A stretch of 64,000 nt of DNA from Geodermatophilus poikilotrophus (GTDB lineage Bacteria > Actinomycetota > Actinomycetes > Mycobacteriales > Geodermatophilaceae). The notes beneath the pieces were generated by a model, which ran no database searches, was not told the origin of the DNA, and saw nothing but the letters and a program-made list of their open reading frames with translations. The stretch is from contig NZ_FOIE01000002.1 of NCBI RefSeq assembly GCF_900111455.1, positions 186,001 to 250,000 of the forward strand, given 5' to 3'. The translations under genes were made by a program, and so were the position numbers. Shown here piece by piece: positions 18,301 to 27,795 of this stretch. How positions within the stretch are numbered: position 1 is the first letter of the stretch; each line of letters opens with the position of its first letter.

Positions 18301-19994
18301 GGCGGGTTGGTCACCTGGGCGAACAGCTGCCCGAAGTAGTCGTACAGCAGCCGGGAGCGGTCCGACAGCGCGGCGACCGGGGTGTCGGTGCCCATGGAGC
18401 CGATCGGCTCGGCGCCGGAGGACGCCATCGGGGTGAGCAGGACGCGCAGGTCCTCCTCGGTGTACCCGAACAGCTGCTGCCGGCGGACGACGGACTCGTG
18501 GCTGGGCCGGGCGCGGCGGCGCTCGGGCAGCTGCGGCAGGTGCACCAGGCCGGCGTGCAGCCAGTCCTCGTAGGGGTGCTCTCCCGCCAGGGCGCCCTTG
18601 ACCTCCTCGTCGGAGACGATCTTCCCGGCGGCGGTGTCGACCAGGAACATGCGGCCCGGCTGCAGCCGGCCCTTGGCGACGACGTCGGAGTCGGGGATCT
18701 CCAGGACGCCGACCTCGCTGGCCAGCACGACCAGGTCGTCCTTGGTGTGCCACCAGCGGCCCGGGCGCAGCCCGTTGCGGTCGAGGACGGCGCCGATCAG
18801 CGTGCCGTCGGTGAACGCGACCGCGGCCGGCCCGTCCCAGGGCTCCATGATCGAGGCGTGGAACCGGTAGAAGGCCCGGCGGGCCGGGTCCATCTCGTCG
18901 TGGTTCTCCCACGCCTCGGGGATCATCATGAGCACCGCGTGCGGCAGCGACCGGCCGGACAGGTGCAGCAGCTCGAGCACCTCGTCGAAGGTGGCCGAGT
19001 CGCTGAAGTCGCTCGCGGTGACCGGGAAGATCCGCTCGAGGCCGAGCTCGGACGCGGGGCCGGCCGGGCCGTCGAACAGCGCCGTCTCCAGCTTCGCCTC
19101 GCGGGCGCGCATCCGGTTCCGGTTGCCCTTGATGGTGTTGATCTCGCCGTTGTGCGCGATCAGCCGGAACGGGTGGGCCAGCGGCCAGCTGGGGAAGGTG
19201 TTGGTGGAGAACCGGCTGTGCACCAGCGCGATCGCCGACGCGTAGCGCTCGTCGCGCAGGTCGGGGAAGAAGGCGGGCAGCTGGTCGGTGGTCAGCATGC
19301 CCTTGTAGGTGATGGTGCGGCTCGACAGCGAGGCGATGTAGAGGGAGCTGCCGGCCTCGGAGGCGACCCGCTCGGCCCGCTTGCGCAGCACGAAGGCGCG
19401 CCGCTCCAGCCGGGTGACGCCGTTGACGGCGACCCCGCCGCCGAACGCGGTGCCGTCGGCGCGGGCACCGATGGTCTCGGCGACGAACAGCTGGGCGAAG
19501 TGCGGCATGACCGCGCGGGCGGTGGGGCCGACGTCGGCGCCGTCCGGGTCGACCGGCAGCTCGCGCCAGCCGAGGACGGTCAGGCCCTCCTCGGCGGCGA
19601 GGCGGGCGACGTCCTCGACCCGCGCGGCGCGCTCGGCCTCGTCCACGGGCAGGAAGGCGACACCGACCGCGTACTCGCCGACCGGCGGCAGGTCGAAGTC
19701 CACCTCGGCGCGCAGCAGCGCGTCGGGGACCTGCGTGAGGATCCCCGCGCCGTCCCCGGAGTTCGGCTCGGAACCGGCGGCGCCGCGGTGGTCCAGGTTG
19801 TGCAGGGCGGTGAGCCCGGCGGCCACGGTCTTCCGGCTGGCACGACCCTGCACGTCGGCGACGAAGGCGACGCCGCAGGCGTCCTTGTCGTTGGCCGGGT
19901 CGTACAGGCCGCTCGCGGCCGGGACCGCGGAGAAGGGCACAGCGGTGCCGCCGGGGCCGGGGGGAGTCGCGGCGGGGGCGGTGGACTCGGGCAT
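15324..19994 (-). CDS. gltB: Glutamate synthase large subunit
   Basis: Alpha subunit that hydrolyses glutamine and transfers the ammonia to 2-oxoglutarate, giving two glutamates. 1556 residues. Residues 1-39 are a propeptide ending before Cys40 ([13 protein letters not shown]), the N-terminal nucleophile of the class II amidotransferase domain (40-440); then the central domain, the FMN barrel with [11 protein letters not shown] and [14 protein letters not shown], the 3Fe-4S motif [15 protein letters not shown], and the C-terminal GxGxG beta-helix ([30 protein letters not shown]). ATG 19994 has GGGAG 5 nt upstream. A 316-bp leader region precedes it. Confidence 0.97.
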   Translation of the reverse strand: MPESTAPAATPPGPGGTAVPFSAVPAASGLYDPANDKDACGVAFVADVQGRASRKTVAAGLTALHNLDHRGAAGSEPNSGDGAGILTQVPDALLRAEVDFDLPPVGEYAVGVAFLPVDEAERAARVEDVARLAAEEGLTVLGWRELPVDPDGADVGPTARAVMPHFAQLFVAETIGARADGTAFGGGVAVNGVTRLERRAFVLRKRAERVASEAGSSLYIASLSSRTITYKGMLTTDQLPAFFPDLRDERYASAIALVHSRFSTNTFPSWPLAHPFRLIAHNGEINTIKGNRNRMRAREAKLETALFDGPAGPASELGLERIFPVTASDFSDSATFDEVLELLHLSGRSLPHAVLMMIPEAWENHDEMDPARRAFYRFHASIMEPWDGPAAVAFTDGTLIGAVLDRNGLRPGRWWHTKDDLVVLASEVGVLEIPDSDVVAKGRLQPGRMFLVDTAAGKIVSDEEVKGALAGEHPYEDWLHAGLVHLPQLPERRRARPSHESVVRRQQLFGYTEEDLRVLLTPMASSGAEPIGSMGTDTPVAALSDRSRLLYDYFGQLFAQVTNPPLDAIREELVTSLGRTFGPEQNLLRATPASCRQLFLPYPVIDNDELAKILHIDDDGDLPGYAAVRITGHYDVNGGGTALAQAVEQLRTKVSKAIAAGARIIVLSDRDCDENRAPIPSLLMTAAVHHHLVRQKTRMEVGLVVESGDCREVHHVALLLGYGAAAVNPYLAFESIEDLIRDGVLTGIQSAQAVRNVVKALGKGVLKVMSKMGISTVGSYTMAQIFEAVGLSQEIVDEYFTGTSCPLGGVGIDVLAEEVAMRHRRAYPENPTERAHRRLETGGEYQWRREGEVHLFNPETVFLLQHATRARQFEVFERYTKTVDQLSEEAATLRGLFTLRTGLRPPVPLEEVEPVTEIVKRFQTGAMSYGSISQEAHETLAIAMNRLGGKSNTGEGGEDPDRFQPDPNGDLRRSAIKQVASGRFGVTSEYLVNADDIQIKMAQGAKPGEGGQLPGAKVYPWVARTRHSTPGVGLISPPPHHDIYSIEDLKQLIHDLKNANNEARVHVKLVSEVGVGTVAAGVSKAHADVVLISGHDGGTGAAPLTSLKHAGSPWELGLAETQQTLLANGLRDRIVVQADGQMKTGRDVVIAALLGAEEYGFATAPLVVSGCVMMRVCHLDTCPVGVATQNPELRKRFTGRPEFVVTFFEFLAEQVRQYLAELGFRSLDEAIGHAELLDTRKAVDHWKAAGLDLSRMLAVPALPEGAARHKVREQDHGLDVALDQTLIQLCEGALLDARPVSLELPVRNVNRTVGTMLGSMVTRRFGGEGLPDGTIDLTFTGSAGQSFGAFVPRGITMRLFGDANDYVGKGLSGGRIVVRPAREAGFAAEDNVIAGNVIGYGATAGEVFLRGRVGERFCVRNSGALAVVEGVGDHALEYMTGGAAVVLGPTGRNIAAGMSGGIGYVLDLARHRVNAEMVDVEPLDGESAQWLRDVLVRYAADTESPVAAALLADWGRWSERFSVIMPRDYRRALEARRAAEAAGTDVDRAVMEAARG

Positions 19995-20310
19995 GTCACT
20001 CCCGTCGTCGGCACGCCGCCCGGGCGCCGTCGGCGGTGACGGGAGCGGGGCGGGGGCGCTGGGCCCGGCCGGTGGTCAGAGGGCAGAGGAGCGGGCACTG
20101 CGGGGAGCCGGCCGGCGGACGGTCGGGGACCGTGGGCCCGGCTGGGGCGAGCGCCGGGGGTGGTGCCCCGGCGCTGTCGTCCGCGGGGCGGCACTGGCCC
20201 GGTTCCGACGCGTGCGACCCCGACAGGATCACTGCGGGGCCTTGGCAGAAGGGTACACAGACGCAACACCGATCTCGTACGCCTGACGGCACCGGGACGG
20301 CGCGTCGTCC
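19995..20310 (-). promoter_or_regulatory. Leader region upstream of gltB
   Basis: No gene seen in these 316 bp. A candidate -10 box TACCCT lies at 20250-20255 (minus strand), giving a leader of about 250 nt. In the leader GCGCCGGGG (20151-20159) and CCCCGGCGC (20166-20174) form a perfect 9-bp hairpin. No riboswitch class is recognised. Confidence 0.35.
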
Positions 20311-21282
20311 TCAGGACCCGGGGTGTCGCGGGCGCCCGCCGTCACCAGCGTCTTCGCCGTCCCGGGGCTCCACGGCGCCCGGGGCGACGGCGGGAGCGGC
20401 GTCGGCCCGGTCGCCGCGGGTCTGCCCGGTGTCGGCAGCGTCACGTCCCCGCCCGATCACCTCGCGGGGCCGGCCGCGCTGCCAGACCAGGTAGGCCACC
20501 GCGAGCAGGCCGACGACCACCGAGGTGTAGACGTTGATCCGGATGCCGGCGATGGTCTCCGCGGGGTCGCTGCGCAGCAGCTCGATCCACAGCCGGCCGA
20601 CGCAGTAGAGGGCGACGTAGAGCGCGAAGGCGCGCCCGTGGCTGAGCCGGAACCGCCGGTCGGCCCAGATCACGACGAGTGCGGCGGCCAGGTTCCACAG
20701 CAGCTCGTAGAGGAACGTCGGGTGGAAGGTGCCGAGCACGAGCGGCTGGCCGTCGGGGCCGGTCACCGCCTCGGTGCCGGTCCAGTCGTGGATCGTCAGT
20801 GCCCAGGGCAGGTCGGTGGCGCGCCCGTAGAGCTCGTTGTTGAACCAGTTGCCCAGCCGGCCGATGGCCTGCGCGACGAGCAGCCCAGGGGCCACCGCGT
20901 CGGCGAAGGCGGGCAGCGGGATGCCCCGGCGGCGGCAGGCGATCCACGCGCCGACCCCGCCCAGGGTGATCGCGCCCCAGATGCCGAGGCCGCCCTCCCA
21001 GATGGCGAGGGCCCGCACCGGGTCGCCGCCCTCGCCGAAGTACGGACGGGGACTGCTGATCACGTGGTAGAGCCGGCCACCGATGATCCCGAACGGCACG
21101 GCCCACACGGCGATGTCGAGGACCTCACCCGGCGCCCCGCCCCGGGCCACCCAGCGGCGCTCGGTGATCAGCACCGCCGCGACGATCCCGGCGATGATGC
21201 ACAGCGCGTAGGCGCGGATGGGCAGCGGGCCCAGCTCCCAGACGCCCTGCGTCGGGCTGGGGATCGCGGCGAGCGCCGTCAC
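20311..21282 (-). CDS. lgt: Prolipoprotein diacylglyceryl transferase
   Basis: Membrane enzyme that attaches diacylglycerol from phosphatidylglycerol to the lipobox Cys of prolipoproteins, the first step of lipoprotein maturation. 323 residues with about seven membrane segments; the family signature GRLGNWFNNELYG, the early LPIRAYALCIIAG and HPTFLYELLWNL motifs are all there. The last ~50 residues are a charged disordered tail, common in actinobacterial Lgt. GTG at 21282 overlaps the trpA stop (GTGA), so lgt is the last cistron of the trp unit. LspA, the next enzyme in the pathway, is at 53593-54330. Confidence 0.95.
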   Translation of the reverse strand: MTALAAIPSPTQGVWELGPLPIRAYALCIIAGIVAAVLITERRWVARGGAPGEVLDIAVWAVPFGIIGGRLYHVISSPRPYFGEGGDPVRALAIWEGGLGIWGAITLGGVGAWIACRRRGIPLPAFADAVAPGLLVAQAIGRLGNWFNNELYGRATDLPWALTIHDWTGTEAVTGPDGQPLVLGTFHPTFLYELLWNLAAALVVIWADRRFRLSHGRAFALYVALYCVGRLWIELLRSDPAETIAGIRINVYTSVVVGLLAVAYLVWQRGRPREVIGRGRDAADTGQTRGDRADAAPAVAPGAVEPRDGEDAGDGGRPRHPGS

Positions 21283-22076
21283 GGGACGGTCACCGGACGG
21301 CGCACGCCGGCGGCGAGGTCCTCCGACAGCCGGCGCACGCCGTCGGCGCCCCGGCCCTCGAGCAGCTCGCGCACGTAGGCCGACCCGACGATGACGCCGT
21401 CGGCGAAGGACGCGACCTCGGCGGCCTGGTCGCCGTTCGAGACGCCCAGCCCCACGCACACCGGCAGGTCGGTGACCGCGCGGGTGCGGGCGACCAGCTT
21501 CTCCGCCGCGTCACCGACGGTGGCCCGGGTGCCGGTGACGCCCATGGTGGAGGCGGCGTAGACGAAGCCCCGGCAGGCCGCGGCGGTCGCGGCCAGCCGC
21601 GCGTCGGTCGAGGACGGCGCGACCAGGAACACCCGGTCGAGGTGAGCGGCCTCCGACGCGGCCAGCCACGGCCCGGCCTCGTCGGGGATGAGGTCGGGGG
21701 TGATGGCCCCCGCTCCCCCGGCGGCGGCCAGGTCGGCGGCGAACCGGTCGACGCCGTAGCGCTCGACCGGGTTCCAGTAGCTCATCACCACCGGGACCGC
21801 ACCCGCGGCGGCGACCGCCTGGACGGCGCGCAGCACGTCGCGCATGCCGACGCCCGCGCGCACCGCCGGGTCGACGGCCTGCTGGATCACCGGGCCGTCC
21901 ATGCCCGGGTCGCTGTAGGGGACGCCGACCTCGACGACGTCGGCCCCGCCCTCGACCGCGGCCACCATGGCCGCGATCGAGCGGTCGACGTCCGGGTAGC
22001 CGACCGGGAGGTAGGCGACCAGCGCCGAGCGTCCCTCCGCCCTGGCGCCGGCGATGGTGTCCTGCAGGCGACTCAC
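21279..22076 (-). CDS. trpA: Tryptophan synthase alpha chain
   Basis: Cleaves indole-3-glycerol phosphate to indole, which tunnels to TrpB. 265 residues, TIM barrel. Catalytic residues are visible: Glu in [12 protein letters not shown] and Asp in MDGPVIQQA; the phosphate loop [14 protein letters not shown] and [10 protein letters not shown] follow. GTG at 22076 overlaps the trpB stop by four bases and the gene overlaps lgt by four, giving a tightly coupled trpB-trpA-lgt block. Confidence 0.96.
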   Translation of the reverse strand: MSRLQDTIAGARAEGRSALVAYLPVGYPDVDRSIAAMVAAVEGGADVVEVGVPYSDPGMDGPVIQQAVDPAVRAGVGMRDVLRAVQAVAAAGAVPVVMSYWNPVERYGVDRFAADLAAAGGAGAITPDLIPDEAGPWLAASEAAHLDRVFLVAPSSTDARLAATAAACRGFVYAASTMGVTGTRATVGDAAEKLVARTRAVTDLPVCVGLGVSNGDQAAEVASFADGVIVGSAYVRELLEGRGADGVRRLSEDLAAGVRRPVTVP

Positions 22077-23422
22077 GCCGACTCCCCCGCGTCCTGCCCG
22101 GCGACCGCGTCGCCGGAGGTGACCGCGCCCTCGATGGGCTGCTGGTCGGTGTCCATGCCGGCGCCGGGCTCGACGTGCTCGCGGTCGCCCAGGCCGAACC
22201 AGCGCGACGCCGTCTCGACGTCCTTGTCGCCGCGGCCGGAGAGGTTGACCAGCAGGAGCGCGTCCGGGCCCAGCTCCTTGCCGAGCGTGATCGCCCCGGC
22301 CAGGGCGTGCGCCGACTCGATGGCCGGGATGATGCCCTCGGTGCGGCACAGCAGCGCGAAGGCCTCCATCGCCTCGGCGTCGGTGACCGGGCGGTACTCC
22401 GCGCGGCCGATGTCGTGCAGGTGGCTGTGCTCGGGGCCGACACCCGGGTAGTCCAGGCCGGCGCTGATCGAGTGCGACTCGACCGTCTGGCCGTTCTCGT
22501 CCTGGAGCAGGTAGGAGCGGGCGCCGTGCAGCACCCCCGGCGTCCCGCCGGTGATGGTCGCCGCGTGCCGGCCGGACCCCACGCCGTCCCCGCCGGCCTC
22601 CAGGCCGACCAGGCGGACGCCGTCGTCGGGGACGAAGGCGGTGAAGATGCCGATGGCGTTGGAGCCGCCGCCCACGCAGGCCAGCACGGCGTCGGGCAGC
22701 CGGCCGACCCGCTCGAGCACCTGGGCGCGCGCCTCGTCGCCGATGACCCGCTGGAAGTCGCGGACCATCTCCGGGAACGGGTGCGGGCCGGCGACGGTGC
22801 CGAACACGTAGTTCGTGGTCTCCACGTTGGTGACCCAGTCGCGGAAGGCCTCGTTGATGGCGTCCTTGAGGGTGCGCGAGCCGGTGGTGACCGGGACGAC
22901 CTCGGCGCCGAGCAGCCGCATCCGGGCGACGTTGAGCGCCTGGCGCCGGGTGTCCTCCTCGCCCATGTAGATCGTGCAGGACAGCCCCATGAGCGCGGCC
23001 GCGGTGGCGGTCGCGACGCCGTGCTGCCCCGCGCCGGTCTCGGCGATGACCCGCCGCTTGCCGATCCGCCGGGTGAGCAGGGCCTGGCCCAGCACGTTGT
23101 TGATCTTGTGCGAGCCGGTGTGGTTGAGGTCCTCGCGCTTGAGCCAGATGCGCGCCCCGCCGGCGTGCTCGGCGAACCCCGGCACCTCGGTGATCGGGCT
23201 CGGCCGGCCGGTGTAGTCGCGCTGCAGCGCGGCGAACTCCTCGATGAAGGCCGGGTCGACGCGCATCGCGCGGTAGGCCTCGGTCAGCTCGTCGAGGGCG
23301 GCGATCAGCGCCTCCGGCACGAAGCGGCCACCGAAGACCCCGAAGTGGCCGGTGGCGTCGGGCCAGCTGGGGTGCGCCGGCTCGAGTCGCTCCCCGGGCG
23401 GGTGGACGGCGCTGGTGGTCAT
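22073..23422 (-). CDS. trpB: Tryptophan synthase beta chain
   Basis: PLP enzyme joining indole and serine to give tryptophan. 449 residues, about 50 longer than E. coli TrpB because of an N-terminal extension before [15 protein letters not shown]. The PLP lysine is in [28 protein letters not shown] and the PLP phosphate loop [11 protein letters not shown] are present. ATG 23422 is chosen; the frame stays open upstream into the trpC-trpB spacer, but that stretch is Arg/Pro/His-rich and has no domain. The 157-bp spacer to trpC holds a 16-bp direct repeat. Confidence 0.95.
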   Translation of the reverse strand: MTTSAVHPPGERLEPAHPSWPDATGHFGVFGGRFVPEALIAALDELTEAYRAMRVDPAFIEEFAALQRDYTGRPSPITEVPGFAEHAGGARIWLKREDLNHTGSHKINNVLGQALLTRRIGKRRVIAETGAGQHGVATATAAALMGLSCTIYMGEEDTRRQALNVARMRLLGAEVVPVTTGSRTLKDAINEAFRDWVTNVETTNYVFGTVAGPHPFPEMVRDFQRVIGDEARAQVLERVGRLPDAVLACVGGGSNAIGIFTAFVPDDGVRLVGLEAGGDGVGSGRHAATITGGTPGVLHGARSYLLQDENGQTVESHSISAGLDYPGVGPEHSHLHDIGRAEYRPVTDAEAMEAFALLCRTEGIIPAIESAHALAGAITLGKELGPDALLLVNLSGRGDKDVETASRWFGLGDREHVEPGAGMDTDQQPIEGAVTSGDAVAGQDAGESA

Positions 23423-23500
23423 GGGCCCAGTGTCCCGCGCCTCGGCGTGCAGGTGGTGGAGGGGGTCAGCGCGCCGGACCTCAGGACTGGGGCGACGCCT

Positions 23501-23536
23501 GCTCCTGCGGTCGTGCCCGCGCTCCTGCGGTCGTGC
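23501..23536 (-). repeat. Direct repeat in the trpC-trpB spacer
   Basis: GCTCCTGCGGTCGTGC occurs at 23501-23516 and 23521-23536, 20 bp apart. No known element; a regulatory or simple duplication origin cannot be told apart. Confidence 0.6.
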
Positions 23537-23579
23537 AGCACCGCAGGGGCGCACGGGCTGCCGCACGAGCAGCAGGCGC

Positions 23580-24389
23580 TCAGCGGGGGGTGCGCGGGGT
23601 GGCCGGGTGCGCGCCGGCCGTGACCAGGTCGGCGACCGCCTGGCGGGCGTCGCCGGCGGTGACCAGGCCCTCGCCGACGAGGACGGCGTCGGCGCCGGCC
23701 GCCGCGTAGGAGATGAGGTCGTGCGGGCCGCGGACGCCGGACTCGGCGACCTTCACCACCTCCGACGGCAGCCCGGGGGCGATCCGCTCGAAGGTGGAGC
23801 GGTCGACCTGCAGCGTGGTGAGGTCGCGGGCGTTGACGCCGATCACCGCGGCGCCGGCGGACAGCGCCCGGTCGGCCTCGGCCTCGGTGTGCACCTCGAC
23901 GAGCGCGGTCATGCCCAGCGACTCGACCCGTTCCACCAGCCCGAGCAGGGCGTTCTGCTCGAGCGCGGCCACGATGAGCAGGACGACGTCCGCCCCGTGG
24001 GCCCGCGCCTCGTGCACCTGGTAGCTGGTGACGACGAAGTCCTTGCACAGCACCGGGACGTCGACGGCGGCGCGGACCGCGGCGAGGTCGGCCTGGCCGC
24101 CGCCGAAGCGGCGCCTCTCGGTGAGCACGCTGATGACCCGGGCGCCACCGTCGGCGTACTGCCGGGCCAGCACCGCGGGGTCGGGGATGTCGGCGAGCGC
24201 GCCCTTGGAGGGGCTCTGCCGCTTCACCTCGGCGATGACGCCGACGCCGGGCGCACGCAGCGCGGCGAGGGCGTCGAGGGGCGGGCGGGCGTCCCGGGCG
24301 GCGGCCTTGACCTCCGCCAGCGGGGTGGCCGCCTCACGGGCCGCCAGGTCCTCACGGACGCCGGCGACGATCTCGTCGAGCACGGACAC
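23580..24389 (-). CDS. trpC: Indole-3-glycerol phosphate synthase
   Basis: Fourth step of tryptophan synthesis, ring closure of CdRP to indole-glycerol phosphate. 269 residues, a single TIM barrel (no fused TrpF). Marks: [18 protein letters not shown] with the catalytic Lys, [27 protein letters not shown] and [13 protein letters not shown]. Start GTG 24389 has GGGAGG 5 nt upstream; the ATG nine codons earlier is less well placed. Follows the Trp-associated membrane protein by 178 bp, where a TAGAGT box at 24483-24488 may be an internal promoter. Confidence 0.94.
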   Translation of the reverse strand: MSVLDEIVAGVREDLAAREAATPLAEVKAAARDARPPLDALAALRAPGVGVIAEVKRQSPSKGALADIPDPAVLARQYADGGARVISVLTERRRFGGGQADLAAVRAAVDVPVLCKDFVVTSYQVHEARAHGADVVLLIVAALEQNALLGLVERVESLGMTALVEVHTEAEADRALSAGAAVIGVNARDLTTLQVDRSTFERIAPGLPSEVVKVAESGVRGPHDLISYAAAGADAVLVGEGLVTAGDARQAVADLVTAGAHPATPRTPR

Positions 24390-24567
24390 GAGTCCCTCCC
24401 CGCTGCTGCTCGTCATCCGCCCACCGGGCCATCGGAACCGGCCACCGGGCGCGGCCCCGGCCGGGACCCGATCCGTGGACCCACTCTAGAGGCGGCGGAC
24501 CCGCCGACTCCCCGCGGGGGCGGCCGGACACCCCGCACAGGGGTGTGGAGCCGGCGGTCCCGGGTAG

Positions 24568-25176
24568 TCAGCGCTGTTCGCCGGGGTCCTCGGTGGGGTC
24601 CTCGCCACGGTCGAGCGCCCGCCAGGCGTCCAGGGCGCGGTCCTCGTCGGTCCGCCGGCGGACGGGCGCCGCGGCGGCGGGGCGCTCGTAGCGGCGTCCC
24701 ATGCCCGGCCAGCTCGACCCGCGCAGCACGGTGAGCAGGCCGGCCGCCACCGCCAGCAGCCCGGCGACGAGCACCAGCACCGGCCAGGCGGCGGACACCC
24801 CGGCCGTGAGCGTGCTCCCCGGCGTCCCGCTGCCGACCACCCCGGCCGCCGTGACCTCCGCGTCGGTGAGCAGCGTGCGCAGGCCCGACCAGCCGAGCAC
24901 TCCCCCGGCGACGGCGGCCAGCAGGCCGATCAGGACGCGACCGGCGCCGCGGACGGCGACCAGCGCCACCGCGGCCGCCAGCAGCACCAGCCCACCCGCC
25001 GGGACCAGCGGTGCGAGCTGTGAGCCGGTCAGCTGCTCGGTGACCGGCGGCAGCGGCTCGGGCCGTTCGACGGTGGCCGTCACCCAGGTCTGGCCGCCGG
25101 CGGACAGCGCCAGCCCGCCGGCCGCCGCCGCCCCGACGACGGCCGCCGCCATCTCCCGGCGGGCCGTCCCCGTCAC
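24568..25176 (-). CDS. Tryptophan-operon-associated membrane protein
   Basis: 202-residue inner-membrane protein matching in context and layout the actinobacterial Trp_oprn_chp family, which always sits between trpE and trpC; its function is not known. Four membrane segments are visible (about residues 9-28, 57-75, 79-97, 130-155), with an extracytoplasmic loop WVTATVERPEPLPPVTEQL after the first, and a basic/acidic cytoplasmic tail (RRRTDEDRALDAWRALDRGED). GTG 25176 overlaps the trpE stop (GTGA). Confidence 0.85.
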   Translation of the reverse strand: MTGTARREMAAAVVGAAAAGGLALSAGGQTWVTATVERPEPLPPVTEQLTGSQLAPLVPAGGLVLLAAAVALVAVRGAGRVLIGLLAAVAGGVLGWSGLRTLLTDAEVTAAGVVGSGTPGSTLTAGVSAAWPVLVLVAGLLAVAAGLLTVLRGSSWPGMGRRYERPAAAAPVRRRTDEDRALDAWRALDRGEDPTEDPGEQR

Positions 25177-26669
25177 GGGAGCTCCCGCATCCCCTCCGCC
25201 GTGGCGATCGCCGAGAGCACCGCGCGTGCCTTGTGCCGGGTCTCGGCCTCCTCAGTGCCGGGGTTGCTGTCGGCCACGACACCCGCACCGGCCTGCACGT
25301 AGGCCCGCCCCTGGTGCAGCACCGCCGTCCGGATCGCGATCGCCATGTCGAGGTCGCCGCCGGCGTCGACGTAGCCGACGGTGCCGGCGTACAGCGCCCG
25401 CCGGGTGGGCTCCAGCGACTCGATGATCTCCATCGCGCGCGGCTTGGGCGCCCCGGAGACGGTCCCGGCGGGGAAGGTCGCGTCGAAGACGTCGAGGGCG
25501 TCCCACTGCGGGGCGACCTCGCCGGCCACGGTCGACACCAGGTGCATGACGTGGCTGTAGTGCTCGACGCGCATGAAGTCGGGCACCTCCACCGAGCCCG
25601 GCACGCAGACCCGCCCCAGGTCGTTGCGGGCCAGGTCGACGAGCATCACGTGCTCGGCGCGCTCCTTGGGGTCGGCGAGCAGGCCCTCGGCCAGCCGAAC
25701 GTCCTCCTCCGGGGTCGCGCCGCGCGGCCGGGTCCCGGCCGGCGGGTGCACGACCGCCGAGCTGCCGGTCACCGTGACCAGCGCCTCCGGCGAGGAGCCG
25801 ACGACGTCGAACGGCGACTCCCGCCCGGCGAAGCGCAGCAGGTACATGTACGGCGAGGGGTTGGTCGCCCGCAGCACCCGGTAGAGGTCCAGCGCCTCGA
25901 CCTCGGTGGGCACCTCGAAGCGCTGCGAGAGCACCACCTGGAAGGCGTCGCCGGCCCGGATGTGCTCGCGCACCCGCTCCACGCCGTCCTCGAAGACGCC
26001 CGGTGCCATGTTGCTCCGCACCGGCGGCGGCGCGGCCGTCGCGAAGGTGGCCACCCCGGGGAGCGCGGCCTTGGCCAGGTCGGCGGCCATCGCGTCGAGC
26101 CGGGTCACCGCGTCGTCGTAGCCCTCGGACCCGCGCAGCGCGTTGGCGATGAGCAGCACCGTGCCGTCGTGGTGGTCGAGCACCGCGAGGTCGGTGACCA
26201 GCATGAGCGCGAGCTCGGGCATGCCGAGGTCGTCGACGGCGGTGACCGGCAGCCGCTCCAGCCGCCGGACGACGTCGTAGCCGAGGTAGCCGACCAGGCC
26301 GCCGGTCAGCCGGGGGAGGTCGGCGTTCCGCGGCGAGCGCAGCCGGCGGGCCAGCGTGCGGACGGCGGCCAGCGGGTCGGCGGGCAGGTCGTCGGTGAGG
26401 CCGGGCAGCTGTTCCCCCAGCCACAGCGCGGCGCCGTCCCGCTCGCTGAGCACCCCGGCGCTGCGGACGCCGACGAAGCTGTACCGGCTCCACTGCTTGC
26501 CCTGCTCGGCCGACTCCAGCAGCACCGTGCCCGGCCGGTTGCCGGCGAGCTTGCGGTAGATGCCGACCGCGGTCTCGCCGTCGGCGAGCAGCCGCCGGGT
26601 GACCGGGACCATCGGCTGGTCCAGCGCCGCGAACTCCGCCCGCGAGGGGGAGGTCTCACCGAGCCGCAC
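25173..26669 (-). CDS. trpE: Anthranilate synthase component I
   Basis: Converts chorismate to anthranilate using ammonia from a TrpG partner not found in this window. 498 residues. The N-terminal regulatory part holds [18 protein letters not shown], where the LLES motif contributes to tryptophan feedback inhibition; the chorismate-binding domain shows [44 protein letters not shown] and [16 protein letters not shown]-like residues. GTG 26669 lies inside the end of hisI (14-nt overlap), linking histidine and tryptophan genes in one transcript. Confidence 0.96.
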   Translation of the reverse strand: MRLGETSPSRAEFAALDQPMVPVTRRLLADGETAVGIYRKLAGNRPGTVLLESAEQGKQWSRYSFVGVRSAGVLSERDGAALWLGEQLPGLTDDLPADPLAAVRTLARRLRSPRNADLPRLTGGLVGYLGYDVVRRLERLPVTAVDDLGMPELALMLVTDLAVLDHHDGTVLLIANALRGSEGYDDAVTRLDAMAADLAKAALPGVATFATAAPPPVRSNMAPGVFEDGVERVREHIRAGDAFQVVLSQRFEVPTEVEALDLYRVLRATNPSPYMYLLRFAGRESPFDVVGSSPEALVTVTGSSAVVHPPAGTRPRGATPEEDVRLAEGLLADPKERAEHVMLVDLARNDLGRVCVPGSVEVPDFMRVEHYSHVMHLVSTVAGEVAPQWDALDVFDATFPAGTVSGAPKPRAMEIIESLEPTRRALYAGTVGYVDAGGDLDMAIAIRTAVLHQGRAYVQAGAGVVADSNPGTEEAETRHKARAVLSAIATAEGMRELP

Positions 26670-27030
26670 GGGTGACCTCCAGCTCGCGGTGGAAGCAGGA
26701 GCGCTCGCCGGTGTGGCAGGCCGGCCCCTCCTGGTCGACGAGCACCAGCAGCGCGTCGCCGTCGCAGTCCAGGCGCACGTCGCGGACCCACTGGCGGTGC
26801 CCGGAGGTCTCCCCCTTCACCCAGTACTCCCGCCGGCTGCGCGACCAGTAGGTGGCCCGGCCGGTGCTGAGGGTGCGGCGCAGCGCCTCGTCGTCCATCC
26901 ACGCGACCATGAGCACCTCACCGGTGTCGTGCTGCTGGACGACGGCGGCGACCAGACCGGCGGGGTCGCGGCGCAGGAGTGCGGCGACCGCGGGGGCCAG
27001 GGCGGACTCGGCGGCGGGGACGGCGGACAC
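26656..27030 (-). CDS. hisI: Phosphoribosyl-AMP cyclohydrolase
   Basis: Third step of histidine synthesis, opening the adenine ring of PR-AMP. 124 residues, monofunctional (no HisE domain). The metal-binding motif [21 protein letters not shown] and the final SCFHREL are present, as are [14 protein letters not shown] and [20 protein letters not shown] 27030 is the best start; the frame upstream is not conserved in type. It is separated from hisF by the 8.6-kb block 27066-35601, then overlaps trpE. Confidence 0.95.
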   Translation of the reverse strand: MSAVPAAESALAPAVAALLRRDPAGLVAAVVQQHDTGEVLMVAWMDDEALRRTLSTGRATYWSRSRREYWVKGETSGHRQWVRDVRLDCDGDALLVLVDQEGPACHTGERSCFHRELEVTRAAR

Positions 27031-27065
27031 GGTCCGATCGTCCCACCCGCCGCCGACCGGCCGGA

Positions 27066-27716
27066 TCACCGGTGCGGCGTCGTCCCCCCGTCCGGGCTGC
27101 TCGTGAACCACGCCCGGGCGGGCCGGCCCACGCTGAGGCCCAGGGCGACCGCCGGCCCGGCGGCGAAGCACACGACCAGGAGCGGCAGCAGCCCCGACGC
27201 CGGGCCGAAGGCGCCCAGCAGGCGCGCCGCCCAGTAGGCGGCCAGCGCCAGCTGCAGGGCGAACGCGGCTGCGAGGGTCCAGCGGGCGGATGCGCGGCGG
27301 CTGGTGAGCGCCAGGACCCCGGCGACCACCAGCAGGAGCACCGAGACCAGCTGCACGAGGGAGAGCACGCCCGCCTCGGCGGCGAGGGCCGCGCCGTCTG
27401 CCGGGAACCCGGGCTGGCCGGCGGCCATCGAGAACACCGACCCGAGCAGCTGCAGGTAGGCGGTCGCCAGGGCCACCCCCGCGGCCTGCACGAAGGCGAG
27501 CACCGCGGCGGCGATCACCTGTCCCGGCCGCTGCGGCCGCGCGGGGGACGGCGGCCACGGTTGCGGCCAGGCGGCGTGCGGCCACGCCGTCCCGTACGGG
27601 GCCGGCGGCCAGCCGGGAGCCGGCCGGTACGGCGTCGTCGGCGGCGGCCCCGCGTAGGGGGCGCCGGGCTGCGTCTGCGTCGCCGGGTCAGACCAGGGGC
27701 TCGGGTGCGTGCTCAC
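27066..27716 (-). CDS. Proline-rich membrane protein of unknown function
   Basis: 216 residues. The first 70 are a Pro/Trp/Ala/Tyr-rich cytoplasmic-type segment ([18 protein letters not shown]), followed by four hydrophobic segments at about 72-95, 118-140, 146-165 and 175-195. Such Pro-rich heads on 4-TM bodies are common and unassigned in actinobacteria. GTG 27716 is chosen; a GTG three codons upstream (27725) is as likely. It ends 36 bp before hisI but is not part of the histidine pathway. Confidence 0.65.
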   Translation of the reverse strand: MSTHPSPWSDPATQTQPGAPYAGPPPTTPYRPAPGWPPAPYGTAWPHAAWPQPWPPSPARPQRPGQVIAAAVLAFVQAAGVALATAYLQLLGSVFSMAAGQPGFPADGAALAAEAGVLSLVQLVSVLLLVVAGVLALTSRRASARWTLAAAFALQLALAAYWAARLLGAFGPASGLLPLLVVCFAAGPAVALGLSVGRPARAWFTSSPDGGTTPHR

Positions 27717-27795
27717 CGGGTGCACGGTCCGACCCCGCACCCGGTCGGCTCCCCGGCCGCCGGCGCGCCCTGCGGTGCTCTCTCGCGCGTCGTGC

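Noticed and set aside
15306-20039. A very long open frame on the plus strand opposite gltB
   Set aside because: It mirrors the codon structure of gltB in GC-rich DNA; product is Val/Gly/Asp/Arg low complexity without domains.
23423-23579. A small trpM/trpX-like gene between trpC and trpB
   Set aside because: The only frame is a continuation of trpB upstream, Arg/Pro/His-rich, with no good start or recognisable motif.
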